The translations under genes and the position numbers were made by a program. Below the pieces are notes generated by a model. The model saw only the letters and a list, made by a program, of their open reading frames with translations, made no database searches and was not told where the DNA came from. A DNA stretch of 64,000 nucleotides from Bacteroidales bacterium UBA1184 (lineage in GTDB: Bacteria > Bacteroidota > Bacteroidia > Bacteroidales > ML635J-15). The stretch spans positions 1 through 64,000 of the forward strand of contig DBYO01000047.1 in NCBI GenBank assembly GCA_002310235.1, read 5' to 3'. Below are positions 45,401 through 53,278 of this stretch, in pieces (position 1 is the stretch's first letter; each line of letters starts with the position of its first letter).

Positions 45401-46702
45401 GATGGGTATCATAGATTTATTTTAGGTTCAGGAACACCGGATGCTCGCGATTCAACAGTTATAGCAGATAAAGACCAGAATTTCGAGAAAATATGCAATG
45501 GCAAGTGGTCTGCAGCTTGTTATGCTAATTGTGGACGTTTCGGCTTAGTTCCGTATATGGGACAACTAAGAGTTCCAAGGGTCGATATTAATGAAGATTA
45601 TAAATCTATTATTACTAATACGATGCCTTTAGCTTCTGTTAATATTGTAATAACTTCTGACAAGTCGAAATGGACTCGTGCTTGTGTTGTAGAAATGAAT
45701 GAGAATGAATGGAAGACTATGGGATGTGGCTGGGATAATCGAATGAAGGATCAAAACTATACTAGCTACGGAGGAGCCAACAAGTTTGGCCTTAGAAAGA
45801 GTCCGTCGGTTGACAAGGATGGAAATCCGGATGATTCAGGAACTCATGGTATGGGATGGTTCCCCGGTTATGCAATCAATATTGTAACTGGTGAACGTTT
45901 GAATATTATGTTCGGAGAAGATTCTTGGATGACAGGCGAAAATGGTTGCGATATGTTGTGGAATCCTACCTCAAACTATATGGACAATCATTATCAGCCT
46001 ATACTTGGAGGTAAGCACTACATATATATAATGGGTAACACTATTGGTAAAAACAATATAGAGCAAGATGGTACGGGAGAAAATACTCCTGCATACGATT
46101 CTTGTAAGTACATATATGAGCAGCTTTTGAAGTATGAGAATGGCAATAAGAGCGCTTTGAAAAATGTATGGAAGTCTGCTATGTGGACAGCAATACCTAT
46201 GCAGAATCCTCGTTTCGACTTCCTTGCAACCGATGTTACTATAAAGATTCGGGTTTCTATGCCATACCATATGGCGAAGAGAGATATGGCAATTGCTAAT
46301 CCAGAAAACGATAATGCTCCTTTGTTCAGATTCTCAACATCTGATATAAAGACTATCTTCGATGATCAGGAAACTGCAGAAAATGCTCTCGACCTTATTA
46401 GGGTCGTTCCAAATCCATACTATGGTTCTTCTTACTATGAGTCAAACCAGCTTGACAATATCGTAAGAATTACCAACCTGCCAAAGACTTGTACTATTTC
46501 TATTTACAATATTAATGGTACACTTATCCGTAGGTTTAAGAAGGATACTGAGACTACATTTATTGAATGGGATCTTACCAACTCGGCTAATATTGTTATA
46601 TCGAGCGGTGTATATCTAATTCATGTAAATGCTCCTGGAATTGGAGAAAAAGTATTGAAATGGTTCGGATCACTTCGTCCAACAGATTTAAATAACTTCT
46701 AA
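42476..46702 (+). CDS. Giant secreted protein with C-terminal T9SS-type sorting domain
   Basis: 1408 residues. Signal peptide MKSLNKIVFVVILGLCSSYA. The N-terminal part has ALYCSAIWVGGKDANGQLKL and a calcium-loop-like DKDGDGYYDY (198-207). Many Cys pairs and aromatic strands follow, without a catalytic motif I can name. The C-terminus VVPNPYYGSSYYE, ITNLPKTCTISIYNINGTLI and VYLIHVNAPGIGEKVLKWFG matches the plan of the Por secretion tail (type A). It should be exported by the T9SS. Genes of this type, with a PorV-like partner, are found in several Bacteroidetes to my knowledge, but I know of no assigned function. It begins 30 nt after the receptor gene. Confidence 0.8.
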   Translation: MKSLNKIVFVVILGLCSSYAFADKWAGTVNVTPVAKATGGCESARTSTDLALNNVVARVHTGGDMWWDLQGKAKYEVPKGGGVHALYCSAIWVGGKDANGQLKLAAQRYRQDGIDYWPGPLIISGAEIASVSADICREYDKHFCIMKQDVKDFREWYNCSNDPNCDPNPEYVVPDIIRDWPAHGPAGGYDYNLAPFYDKDGDGYYDYTKGDFPYFEFINEGITEDPDCLRPRGQAARLFGDYSMWWVYNDKGNVHTETGGAAIGFEFRAQAFAFQTNDALNDMTFYNYRIINRSTYTLYNTYFGVFVDGDLGHARDDYTGCDVQRGLGFFYNGDDDDENAGGILGYGSQPPAVGIDFFEGPYQDPDGLDNSTSYVEISGRRVLDCNVGDFKNGNINGLNFGDGTIDNERWGMRRFIYFNNSGNGANENMTDPKTAIEHYNYMTGFWKDNTPLRYGGNGYSVSSGADASQPTNFMFPGTTDICGWGQDGIIRENWTEETESNPADDRRFIQAAGPFTLTPGQVNDITLGAVWARATSGGAYASVEAVKVADDKAQILFENCFRVLDGPDAPDLNIVELDRKLIFHIYNRTSSNNYLEGYVEKDPSLYCGDPDVTPCDQHYYFQGYQVFQFKDASVSMTERYDGNRVRQVFQCDIKDNISKLVNYTWSDDLEANMPVLEVFGENNGITHTFVVDKDLFATGDPRLINNREYYYSAIAYSYNPTMKYDQNDEATFKGQKTPYLAGRNNLKLYTATPHITSVGGTIIQGEYGYGPEITMIEGFGNANCELELKEECIEEIMSGYPWKIKERTYENGSGPINVKIIDPLSVVDDTYYVKFNVTKNQSTGTGAISGTNSTTFTKKSYKPFDYVVYNSAGDSIHSDAGVALGYANEQLFMNWGFSISIMQDYYAGFEDLNTYNNGVISSSITFADETKPWLSFVADDDSYKENQILKWTNWIRSGNYVYPSHDTCDFDDGLQDGYHRFILGSGTPDARDSTVIADKDQNFEKICNGKWSAACYANCGRFGLVPYMGQLRVPRVDINEDYKSIITNTMPLASVNIVITSDKSKWTRACVVEMNENEWKTMGCGWDNRMKDQNYTSYGGANKFGLRKSPSVDKDGNPDDSGTHGMGWFPGYAINIVTGERLNIMFGEDSWMTGENGCDMLWNPTSNYMDNHYQPILGGKHYIYIMGNTIGKNNIEQDGTGENTPAYDSCKYIYEQLLKYENGNKSALKNVWKSAMWTAIPMQNPRFDFLATDVTIKIRVSMPYHMAKRDMAIANPENDNAPLFRFSTSDIKTIFDDQETAENALDLIRVVPNPYYGSSYYESNQLDNIVRITNLPKTCTISIYNINGTLIRRFKKDTETTFIEWDLTNSANIVISSGVYLIHVNAPGIGEKVLKWFGSLRPTDLNNF

Positions 46703-46719
46703 AAATTATAGCTCGAGAT

Positions 46720-47907
46720 ATGAAAAGGATATATTTAATATTACTAATTTCGATATTAGGATTAGTTAGTTCAGATTTATTTGCTGGTAACTGGCAAAGG
46801 GCTGGTCAGGCAGGTGCTTCGCAGCTTTTGATCAATCCATGGGCAAGAACCTCGGGCTGGGGTGAGGCCGGAGTAGCCTGTGTTACAGGTTATGAAAGTA
46901 TGCATCTCAATGTTGCTGGTTTGGCTTTCACCAAGAAGTTGGAAGTTGGGTTTAATAATTCACAGTACCTTGTAGGTTCAGGCATACAGATTAATGCTGC
47001 TGCCTTGGCTGTAAGGGTAGGAGAAAATAGTGTTTTAGGCGCTATGGTGAATGTTTTTAGCTGGGGCGAAATTGAGAAGACTACCGAAGACATGCCTGAA
47101 GGCGGTTTTGGTACTTATAAACCTGGCTATGCTACAATAGGATTGTCATATGCACGTGAATTCTCGAATAGCATTTTTGGTGGTATAACAGTAAAAATGG
47201 TAAACGAGCATATTGATAACCTTAAGTCTTCAGGTTTTGCAATTGATGCAGGTATTCAGTATATTACTGGTTTCGGCAAGGATAAGGCTGGAAATAGAAA
47301 CCGTGATAACATTCACTTTGGTATTACAATGAAGAACGTTGGTACAACCATGAAATATTCCGGAGACGGTATGTCATTTGTAGGTTTCTCTCCGACAGGA
47401 ACATTGATGAGCGTTGAAAACAGAAGTCAGGAATATGAGCTTCCTTCTTTGATTAAGATCGGATTTTCGTATCATGTAAGACTTGCTCCGAAGATTGATG
47501 AAGAGGAGGAAGTTGTTTATTCGAACCATAATTTGGCTATCGCATTGAACTTCACTTCGAATTCCTTCACTAAGGACCAGTTCCATATTGGTCTTGAGTA
47601 TTCATTCATGGAATACTTGTTCTTGCGTGCTGGCTATACCTATGAGAGTGGTTTGTATTCTGTAGACGATTGCACAACTTGGTTCTCAGGACCTTCTGTA
47701 GGTATATCGTTGCAGGCACCTCTTACCAAGAGAGAAGGAGGCAAGAGCTCTTCTAGATTGTCGGATGGAAGTTCTCCAAAGAAGGCTATTTATGGCTTGA
47801 ATACTACTTCGGTTAGCACAAGACCTGTATTGGCCGTTGACTACTCATACAGATTCACCAATATTTTGGGTGGTGTACATACATTCGGTCTGCGAGTTAC
47901 TATGTAG
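46720..47907 (+). CDS. PorV/PorQ-like outer-membrane protein
   Basis: 395 residues. Signal peptide MKRIYLILLISILGLVSSDLFA. The mature start AGQAGASQLLINPWARTSGW and GEAGVACVTGYESMHLNVAG is the conserved N-terminal motif of PorV/PorQ, a 14-stranded FadL-like barrel. PorV takes folded cargo with a C-terminal signal from the T9SS translocon to the attachment complex. Here it is the third gene after a giant cargo, so it may be a dedicated shuttle. A basic, low-complexity linker (LTKREGGKSSSRLSDGSSPK) precedes the last strands, which end FGLRVTM rather than in Phe. A strong terminator follows. Confidence 0.85.
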   Translation: MKRIYLILLISILGLVSSDLFAGNWQRAGQAGASQLLINPWARTSGWGEAGVACVTGYESMHLNVAGLAFTKKLEVGFNNSQYLVGSGIQINAAALAVRVGENSVLGAMVNVFSWGEIEKTTEDMPEGGFGTYKPGYATIGLSYAREFSNSIFGGITVKMVNEHIDNLKSSGFAIDAGIQYITGFGKDKAGNRNRDNIHFGITMKNVGTTMKYSGDGMSFVGFSPTGTLMSVENRSQEYELPSLIKIGFSYHVRLAPKIDEEEEVVYSNHNLAIALNFTSNSFTKDQFHIGLEYSFMEYLFLRAGYTYESGLYSVDDCTTWFSGPSVGISLQAPLTKREGGKSSSRLSDGSSPKKAIYGLNTTSVSTRPVLAVDYSYRFTNILGGVHTFGLRVTM

Positions 47908-47929
47908 AAGTTGATTTATTATTAATCTA

Positions 47930-47975
47930 TTAATCGGAAAGTTCATCTTGGTGGGCTTTCCGATTAAAATTTTTT
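47930..47975 (+). terminator. Intrinsic terminator of the receptor/substrate/PorV operon
   Basis: Perfect 12-bp stem TTAATCGGAAAG (47930-47941) and CTTTCCGATTAA (47956-47967), then AATTTTTT. Confidence 0.9.
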
Positions 47976-47996
47976 ATTTCCAAAGCAAAAAAGTAT

Positions 47997-48004
47997 TACC
48001 TTTG
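47997..48004 (+). promoter_or_regulatory. -7 element of greA
   Basis: TACCTTTG, 66 nt before the ATG. No clear TTG at -33; the region upstream is A-rich. Confidence 0.6.
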
Positions 48005-48009
48005 CAGTG

Positions 48010-48044
48010 GAAATCCCAAGGAGAAAACGGGATTTCTTTTTATT
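48010..48044 (+). terminator. Terminator-like hairpin in the greA leader
   Basis: GAAATCCC (48010-48017) pairs with GGGATTTC (48029-48036), followed by TTTTTATTT. It begins at about the predicted transcription start, so most transcripts may end before greA unless read through. It resembles, in position, the leader terminator of E. coli greA that yields GraL RNA; homology is not implied. Confidence 0.65.
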
Positions 48045-48070
48045 TGTATAACATTAATAATTAAATAATT

Positions 48071-48544
48071 ATGTCTGGTATTTCATATTTGACCGAAGAA
48101 GGTCTTAAAAAATTGAAAGATGAGTTGGATAGGATGGTGAATATTGAGAGACCTAATATCTCAAAGCAGATTGCCGAGGCTCGCGATAAGGGCGATTTGT
48201 CGGAAAACGCAGAATATGATGCTGCCAAGGAAGCTCAGGGTTTGCTCGAAATGAAAATTAGCAAGCTCCAGGAAACTATCCGTAATGCACGTATTATCGA
48301 TCCTTCACAGATAAATACTAATGCAGTTCAGATATTGAACAAGGTAAAGCTGAAAAATACAAAAACTAATCAGGAGATGGAATATACTATAGTATCGGAG
48401 TCCGAAGCAGATTTAAAGGCAAAGAAAATATCGGTATCTACTCCTATTGCAAAAGGCTTACTTGGTAAGAAAGTCGGAGACGTGGTTGATATTCAGGTTC
48501 CTAGTGGAATCGTATCATTCGAAATTATTAACATCTCAATCTAA
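48071..48544 (+). CDS. greA: Transcription elongation factor GreA
   Basis: 157 residues, family length. N-terminal coiled coil with the acidic tip DLSENAEYDAAKEAQ (about 42-56) that reaches the RNA polymerase active site, then the C-terminal FKBP-like domain (TIVSESEADLKAKKISVSTP, then AKGLLGKKVGDVVDIQ). It rescues backtracked polymerase by stimulating cleavage of the nascent RNA. A leader hairpin with a U-tract suggests autoregulation by early termination. The HIT gene follows 5 nt after the stop. Confidence 0.97.
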   Translation: MSGISYLTEEGLKKLKDELDRMVNIERPNISKQIAEARDKGDLSENAEYDAAKEAQGLLEMKISKLQETIRNARIIDPSQINTNAVQILNKVKLKNTKTNQEMEYTIVSESEADLKAKKISVSTPIAKGLLGKKVGDVVDIQVPSGIVSFEIINISI

Positions 48545-48549
48545 CGACT

Positions 48550-48942
48550 ATGGCAACAATATTCACAAAGATTATAAATGGCGAAATTCCTTGCTACAAG
48601 GTGGCCGAGAACGACAAGTTCATCGCTTTCCTCGACATCAATCCGCTTAAGAAAGGTCATACCTTGGTAGTACCTAAGGAAGAAAAGGACTATATATTCC
48701 GTAATTCTGACGAAGTTTTGTCCGAAATTTTGATTTTCGCAAAGAAGGTAGCTGCTGCTTTGGAAAAGACTATCGAATGCGAACGCATCGGTCTTATGGT
48801 ACTCGGACTCGAGGTTCCTCATACCCATATCCACCTTATTCCTATAAGCAAAGAAGGTGATATGCTTCTGTCGAACTCACGCGTAAAGCTTACCGACGAC
48901 GAGTACAAGAAGCTTGTCGAGGACATCAAGAAGAACATGTAA
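48550..48942 (+). CDS. HIT family nucleotide hydrolase/transferase
   Basis: 130 residues. The histidine triad is HTHIHLIPI (H-x-H-x-H), with the family opening IFTKIINGEIPCYKVAEND and FLDINPLKKGHTLVVPKEE. HIT/HINT proteins act on nucleoside phosphoramidates and related AMP conjugates. Cotranscribed with greA in many Bacteroidetes. Ends at a bidirectional terminator. Confidence 0.95.
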   Translation: MATIFTKIINGEIPCYKVAENDKFIAFLDINPLKKGHTLVVPKEEKDYIFRNSDEVLSEILIFAKKVAAALEKTIECERIGLMVLGLEVPHTHIHLIPISKEGDMLLSNSRVKLTDDEYKKLVEDIKKNM

Positions 48943-48962
48943 TTATTTGTATGATTATACCG

Positions 48963-48989
48963 AAGGCGGACATGTTCCGCCTTTTTTTA
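48963..48989. terminator. Bidirectional intrinsic terminator
   Basis: Arms AAGGCGGA (48963-48970) and TCCGCCTT (48976-48983) with a CATGT loop and T-run. It ends the greA-HIT transcript; its base overlaps the end of the convergent lipoprotein gene. Confidence 0.85.
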
Positions 48990-49562
48990 TATCCCTACCT
49001 TGCCAATAAGAGTTATTAGTTCGTCGAGGTTGCAGATGCTTTGGGGTATTTCGAAGTCGATGCCTTCGTTTTCGATGAAGCTATTAAGCTCGTTGATGTT
49101 TTTTATCTGCCTGTGGGCATCGATACTTATCTTGATGTAATTGTCTCCATGTACGATGAAATAGCCCTTAAAATAGCCTCCAGATGTCTTGCAGGCGCAT
49201 GTCTTCATCTTGAACTTTGTTACGCCTATGTACAATTCGTTTCCTGCAAGCCGTTTTATGAATCCGTACGACTCCATGCCGAAACGTTCTTCGTCGAAGA
49301 ATAGCGAATGATAGGCAAAATTGCCGTTGCAGACCGACTTTACAGAGTCGGGCGGATATATGGTCCTGCGTTCGTCGGGTGAGTATTTTGCCCTAAAGAA
49401 ATTGTAGTACGAAAACGGCGAAGCATATACGTATGCCTCGCGTTCGCTATTGTCGTTGAATGTTATTGTTGCTTTTTCCCACTTCTTTTGCGGGATGCAT
49501 GATATCATTGCCGTTGCCGACAATATAATCAGAATTATTGTTTTCGTTTTACCTGATTTCAT
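48987..49562 (-). CDS. Putative lipoprotein of unknown function
   Basis: 191 residues. Signal MKSGKTKTIILIILSATAMI with lipobox ISC. Mature region begins IPQKKWEKATITFNDNSERE and consists of beta strands with a CACKTSGGYFKGYFIV centre. The final 50 residues form helices (NELNSFIENEGIDF, LDELITLIGKVGI). I do not recognise the family. The gene overlaps the end of ribH by 14 nt and is probably read from the same transcript; a link to flavin synthesis is not implied. Confidence 0.7.
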   Translation of the reverse strand: MKSGKTKTIILIILSATAMISCIPQKKWEKATITFNDNSEREAYVYASPFSYYNFFRAKYSPDERRTIYPPDSVKSVCNGNFAYHSLFFDEERFGMESYGFIKRLAGNELYIGVTKFKMKTCACKTSGGYFKGYFIVHGDNYIKISIDAHRQIKNINELNSFIENEGIDFEIPQSICNLDELITLIGKVGI

Positions 49563-50049
49563 TCTTCAGGGTAAGCATTTTTAGTGCTGCTGCAGCAGCT
49601 TCGGTACCTTTGTTGCCAAGTCGTCCGCCTGCGCGGTCGATTGCTTGCTGCTGGTTGTTTGTGGTAAGCAGGCCGAACGCAACAGGTGTTGCATATCTGG
49701 TGTTCACGTCCATGATGCCTTGAGTTACACCTGAACATACGTAGTCGAAATGTTTGGTGTCGCCTTGTATTACACATCCGAGACAGATCACGGCATCGCA
49801 CTGATGGTTTTCGATTAGATATATTGCACCAAGTGGTAGTTCGAAACTTCCAGGAACACTTCTTAGCACAATGTCGTCGTTGCTATAGCCGTATTTCTTG
49901 AGAGTTTCGATTGCTCCGTCGGCTAGATTAGCTGTTATTTCCTGGTTCCATTCCGATACTGCAATACCTATTCTGTATGGCTTTTCAGTATTCTGTCTTG
50001 CAATTCCTGTTTCGGAGTAGATTGATAGGTTCTTGAGTTCGCTTGCCAT
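49549..50049 (-). CDS. ribH: 6,7-dimethyl-8-ribityllumazine synthase
   Basis: 166 residues. Family motifs: SEWNQEIT for the ribityl-uracil site, PGSFELPLGA, the catalytic-His loop IQGDTKHFDYVC, TPVAFGLLTT and the Arg in DRAGGRLGNKG. It joins the pyrimidine and butanone phosphate in riboflavin synthesis. The gene is preceded by a terminator-like hairpin (50072-50087) rather than by a clear promoter, so expression may come from read-through or a weak promoter. Confidence 0.95.
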   Translation of the reverse strand: MASELKNLSIYSETGIARQNTEKPYRIGIAVSEWNQEITANLADGAIETLKKYGYSNDDIVLRSVPGSFELPLGAIYLIENHQCDAVICLGCVIQGDTKHFDYVCSGVTQGIMDVNTRYATPVAFGLLTTNNQQQAIDRAGGRLGNKGTEAAAAALKMLTLKNEIR

Positions 50050-50070
50050 AGTCGTAATATATTAAAAAAA

Positions 50071-50087
50071 TGGGGGACAAGTCCCCC
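50071..50087 (-). terminator. Terminator between the TPR gene and ribH
   Basis: GGGGGAC (50072-50078) and GTCCCCC (50081-50087), 2-nt centre. On the minus strand it is followed by ATTTTTTTAAT. Possible partial termination. Confidence 0.7.
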
Positions 50088-50112
50088 TAAGAATTATGAA
50101 AGATAATGTGTA

Positions 50113-50817
50113 TTATTTACCTAAATGCATTTCGGCACGCTTGATGTACTTTTCAATGTTAGTCTTGTCGTTTCTTTCAAGCACTGTGTAGTAGTCTTCC
50201 TGTACTCTCTTGTATGTGTCAAGAGCTTTCTGGTATTCGCCCATAAGTTCGTATGTGTTACCAGCCTTTATAAGGAAGAGTGGCGACAAATAGTCGTTGT
50301 TTGCCTTTTCTGCAGCTTGTGTATAGTGTTTAGCTGCTTTTTCGTTATCGCCGAGTTCCATGTGAGCGTCACCGATAAGAGCAACTGCCATAGGACCAAC
50401 CATTGGGTCGTCACTGTCGAAGCCTTCGAGGTAGTTTATTGCGTCTTCGTACTGTCCAAGTCTCATGCAGCAAACACCTGCATAGTAGCGTGCAGCATTT
50501 CCTGAAGGAGTTCTGCCGTAGTCTTCAACTATTGCTGCGAAACCGCTGTATTCTCCTTCGATTCCGTTGAGTGCCAATTCAAAGTTGTCTTCTGCGAATG
50601 CAAATTCGGCCATATAGAGTTCGGTCATTGCTTCGCGGTTCTTTGGTTGCTGTACGAACTTTATGTATGCTATTATTCCCAATGCTATAACTACGATAGC
50701 AGCGAAAATTATAATAATGAGTTTCTGATGTTTTTCGAACCAATTTTCGGTGCGATTCAATGCAGATTCTACATTCTGCAAACCTTCATCCTGTGTAGTT
50801 TTCTCTTTGTTTGACAT
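50113..50817 (-). CDS. Membrane-anchored tetratricopeptide-repeat protein (YfgM-like)
   Basis: 234 residues. One N-terminal span (about 35-55, LIIIIFAAIVVIALGIIAYI) after a cytoplasmic head, with the rest periplasmic. At least four TPR units: FAAIVEDYGRTPSGNAARYY, AGVCCMRLGQYEDAINYLEG, LIGDAHMELGDNEKAAKHYT and AGNTYELMGEYQKALDTYKR. YfgM-type proteins work with the BAM/SecYEG region in some bacteria. In Bacteroidetes this gene is often next to ribH, as I remember, without a known reason. Confidence 0.85.
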   Translation of the reverse strand: MSNKEKTTQDEGLQNVESALNRTENWFEKHQKLIIIIFAAIVVIALGIIAYIKFVQQPKNREAMTELYMAEFAFAEDNFELALNGIEGEYSGFAAIVEDYGRTPSGNAARYYAGVCCMRLGQYEDAINYLEGFDSDDPMVGPMAVALIGDAHMELGDNEKAAKHYTQAAEKANNDYLSPLFLIKAGNTYELMGEYQKALDTYKRVQEDYYTVLERNDKTNIEKYIKRAEMHLGK

Positions 50818-50855
50818 AATCTGTTCTTAAAAATAACATTACAATTTTGAGAGTG

Positions 50856-50863
50856 CAAATTTA
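50856..50863 (-). promoter_or_regulatory. -7 element of the TPR gene
   Basis: Minus strand TAAATTTG, 38 nt before the ATG. The upstream -33 is not clear. Confidence 0.5.
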
Positions 50864-50949
50864 ACGCTTTAATTTGAATTGGATTAAAAAAATCAGTTTT
50901 TTTTATTTTAAGCGCATATATAATGCAATCTGCTGATTAGTATGTATTT

Positions 50950-50986
50950 GCTAGAAAAACTTATGGCTGCAATTTGCAGCCATAAG
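50950..50986 (-). terminator. Intrinsic terminator of glnS-coaD
   Basis: Perfect 12-bp stem CTTATGGCTGCA (50960-50971) and TGCAGCCATAAG (50975-50986) with an ATT loop. On the minus strand it is followed by TTTTTCTAG. Confidence 0.9.
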
Positions 50987-50999
50987 AAATATTTTTGTT

Positions 51000-51473
51000 T
51001 TAGAAATCTTCGTGTGTTATCGCCTTGGGCAGAAATGCGGAAATGTCGCCGTTGTTCTTTGCGATATCTCGGACAATGCTCGATGAAATGAATGTATGTT
51101 CTGGCAATGTTAGCATAAATATGGTTTCGATGTTCTTGTCGAGAAGCTGGTTGGCGTGACCAATGGAACGCTCGAACTCGAAGTCGGCAGAGGTACGCAG
51201 TCCGCGCAGTATGAAACAGATATTGTTTGCCTTGCAAAAATCAACCGTAAGTCCCGAATAGGTTACGACTTCCACCTTCGGCTCATCGGCAAACACTTTC
51301 TTTATCAGTTCTACGCGCTTTTCGCTTGGCAGCATTGCCGATTTCTCGGAATTGACTCCTACGCCGACAATTATCTTGTCGAACATCGGCAGTGCGCGGC
51401 GAATTATCGACTCGTGCCCGACAGTTATCGGGTCAAACGAACCTGGGAAAAGTGCTACCTTACTTCTTGTCAT
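51000..51473 (-). CDS. coaD: Phosphopantetheine adenylyltransferase
   Basis: 157 residues from ATG 51473 (MTRSKVALFPGSFDPITVGH); an ATG three codons earlier is also possible. Motifs: GSFDPITVGH (ATP/phosphate loop), ILRGLRTSADFEFER (the RGLR site) and TFISSSIVRDIAKNNGDI. It makes dephospho-CoA from phosphopantetheine. The gene overlaps the 3' end of glnS by 14 nt and shares its transcript, ending at a strong terminator. Confidence 0.97.
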   Translation of the reverse strand: MTRSKVALFPGSFDPITVGHESIIRRALPMFDKIIVGVGVNSEKSAMLPSEKRVELIKKVFADEPKVEVVTYSGLTVDFCKANNICFILRGLRTSADFEFERSIGHANQLLDKNIETIFMLTLPEHTFISSSIVRDIAKNNGDISAFLPKAITHEDF

Positions 51474-53139
51474 TTTCTGCAATTTTTGCCCAAGAATCCT
51501 TCAGTGTTACGGTGCGGTTGAATACAGGCTTTTCGGGAGTCGAGTCCTTGTCGAAGCAGAAGTAGCCCTTGCGCTCGAACTGGAAGCTGGTTTCCTTAGT
51601 TTCCTTTATGTATTCCTCGACCTTAGCGGTGACAACCTTCAACGAATCCGGATTCAAATAGGTGAGGTAGGTTTCGCCTTCGGCAAGGTCGTCGGGGTTT
51701 TCCTTGGTGAACAGACGGTCGTACAGACGCACTTCGGCATCGACGCAGGTGTCGCAGTTTACCCAGTGGATTGTTCCCTTTACCTTGCGGCCGTCTGGCG
51801 ACTTTCCGCCGCGGCTTTCGGGATCGTAGGTGCAGTGCAGTTCGGTGATGTTGCCATTGGCATCCTTTATCACTTCTTTGCACTTGATGAAATAAGCATA
51901 TCTCAGACGAACTTCGCCACCCGGTTTAAGGCGGAAGAACTTGTTCGGAGCATCTTCCATGAAGTCTTCGCGCTCGATGTAGATTTCGCGTCCGAAGGTG
52001 AGCTGGCGTGTTCCTGCGTTTTCGTCTTCGGGATTGTTCTGTGCCTCGAGTTTTTCGGTCTGACCTTCGGGATAGTTGGTAATGACAACCTTCAGCGGGT
52101 CGAGAACTGCTAGAATTCTATAGTCGCGCTTGTTGAGGTCTTCGCGGATGCAGTATTCGAGAAGGCTCACATCAATCATATTTTCACGCTTTGCAACGCC
52201 AATCTTCTCGGCGAAAGTGCGGATTGACTCGGGCGTATAACCACGGCGGCGCAAACCGCTTACGGTAGGCATTCGCGGATCGTCCCAACCGCTTACGTAC
52301 TTGTTGTTCACGAGTTCGAGAAGTTTGCGCTTGCTCATTACCGTGTATGAAAGGTTCAGTCGTGCAAATTCAATCTGCTGAGGACGCTTGCCGGTCTTGT
52401 CAATCTGGTCGAGGAACCAGTCGTAGAGTGGGCGGTGAACCTCAAATTCCAAGGTGCAGATGGAGTGGGTGATGCCTTCGATGTAGTCGCTCTGTCCGTG
52501 TGCGTAGTCGTACATCGGGTAGATGTTCCACTTGTCGCCAGTGCGGTCGTGCGGACGGCGGATTATGCGGTACATAATCGGGTCGCGCATGTGCATGTTG
52601 GGCGAGTTCATATCGACTTTGGCGCGCAGTACCATCGAGCCTTCCTCGTGCATGCCGGCGTTCATTTCCTCGAGGCGCTTGAGGCTTTCCTCGGCTGGAC
52701 GGTTGCGGAACGGGCTTTCGATACCGGGGGTGGTAGGATTGGTGCGCTGTTCGGCAATCTGGTCGGGAGTCTGCTCATCGACGTAGGCCTTGCCTTCGCG
52801 TATAAGCATCTTGGCCCATTCGTAAAGCTGGTCGAAATAGTCGGACGTGTAGAGCAGCTTGTCGTACTCGAAGCCGAGCCACTTGATGTCGGCGATTATC
52901 GAGTTTACATATTCAACGTCTTCCTTCGACGGGTTGGTGTCGTCGAAACGCAGGTTGCACTTGCCGTGGTACTGGTTCTTGATGCCGAAGTTGAGGCAGA
53001 TAGATTTTGCGTGTCCGATGTGCAGGTAACCGTTTGGTTCGGGAGGAAAACGCGTGTATGTGCTAGTTACTTTTCCTGACGACAAATCGTTCTCGATGAT
53101 TTGTTCGATAAAATTCAGAGAGTCCTTTTTTTCTTCCAT
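51460..53139 (-). CDS. glnS: Glutaminyl-tRNA synthetase
   Basis: 559 residues from ATG 53139 (MEEKKDSLNFIEQI); the longer open frame upstream lies across the promoter. The HIGH motif is PEPNGYLHIGHAKSI; the KMSKS-like motif is VMSKRKLL. Gln-specific features are LRFDDTNPSKE and the anticodon-binding beta barrels in the C-terminal half (RLKPGGEVRLRYAY, IHWVNCDTCVDAEVRLYDRL). With gltX also in the window, the cell charges tRNA-Gln directly. Full family length. Confidence 0.97.
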   Translation of the reverse strand: MEEKKDSLNFIEQIIENDLSSGKVTSTYTRFPPEPNGYLHIGHAKSICLNFGIKNQYHGKCNLRFDDTNPSKEDVEYVNSIIADIKWLGFEYDKLLYTSDYFDQLYEWAKMLIREGKAYVDEQTPDQIAEQRTNPTTPGIESPFRNRPAEESLKRLEEMNAGMHEEGSMVLRAKVDMNSPNMHMRDPIMYRIIRRPHDRTGDKWNIYPMYDYAHGQSDYIEGITHSICTLEFEVHRPLYDWFLDQIDKTGKRPQQIEFARLNLSYTVMSKRKLLELVNNKYVSGWDDPRMPTVSGLRRRGYTPESIRTFAEKIGVAKRENMIDVSLLEYCIREDLNKRDYRILAVLDPLKVVITNYPEGQTEKLEAQNNPEDENAGTRQLTFGREIYIEREDFMEDAPNKFFRLKPGGEVRLRYAYFIKCKEVIKDANGNITELHCTYDPESRGGKSPDGRKVKGTIHWVNCDTCVDAEVRLYDRLFTKENPDDLAEGETYLTYLNPDSLKVVTAKVEEYIKETKETSFQFERKGYFCFDKDSTPEKPVFNRTVTLKDSWAKIAENDKK

Positions 53140-53171
53140 CTTGTTGAATTTTGTTTGTGTTAGAAAACGTG

Positions 53172-53179
53172 CAAAAATA
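53172..53179 (-). promoter_or_regulatory. -7 element of glnS-coaD
   Basis: Minus strand TATTTTTG, 32 nt before ATG 53139. It supports the shorter start. No good -33. Confidence 0.6.
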
Positions 53180-53225
53180 ATGTAAATTACGATTGGAAAG
53201 GAGAGTTTTCTGATTTTTTTTGATT

Positions 53226-53255
53226 TTGCCATTTCAAAAGAAAGTGCTATATTTG
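53226..53255 (+). promoter_or_regulatory. Promoter of the toxin-antitoxin pair
   Basis: TTG (53226-53228), 19 bp, TATATTTG (53248-53255), 23 nt before the antitoxin ATG. Confidence 0.75.
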
Positions 53256-53278
53256 CGTTATAGAAAAAGTAGAATATT

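Noticed and set aside
52435..53079. A 214-codon plus-strand open frame inside glnS
   Set aside because: Antisense shadow of a highly conserved synthetase gene.
53140..53232. N-terminal extension of GlnRS
   Set aside because: The extension lies across the -7 element, is hydrophobic and unlike GlnRS N-termini.
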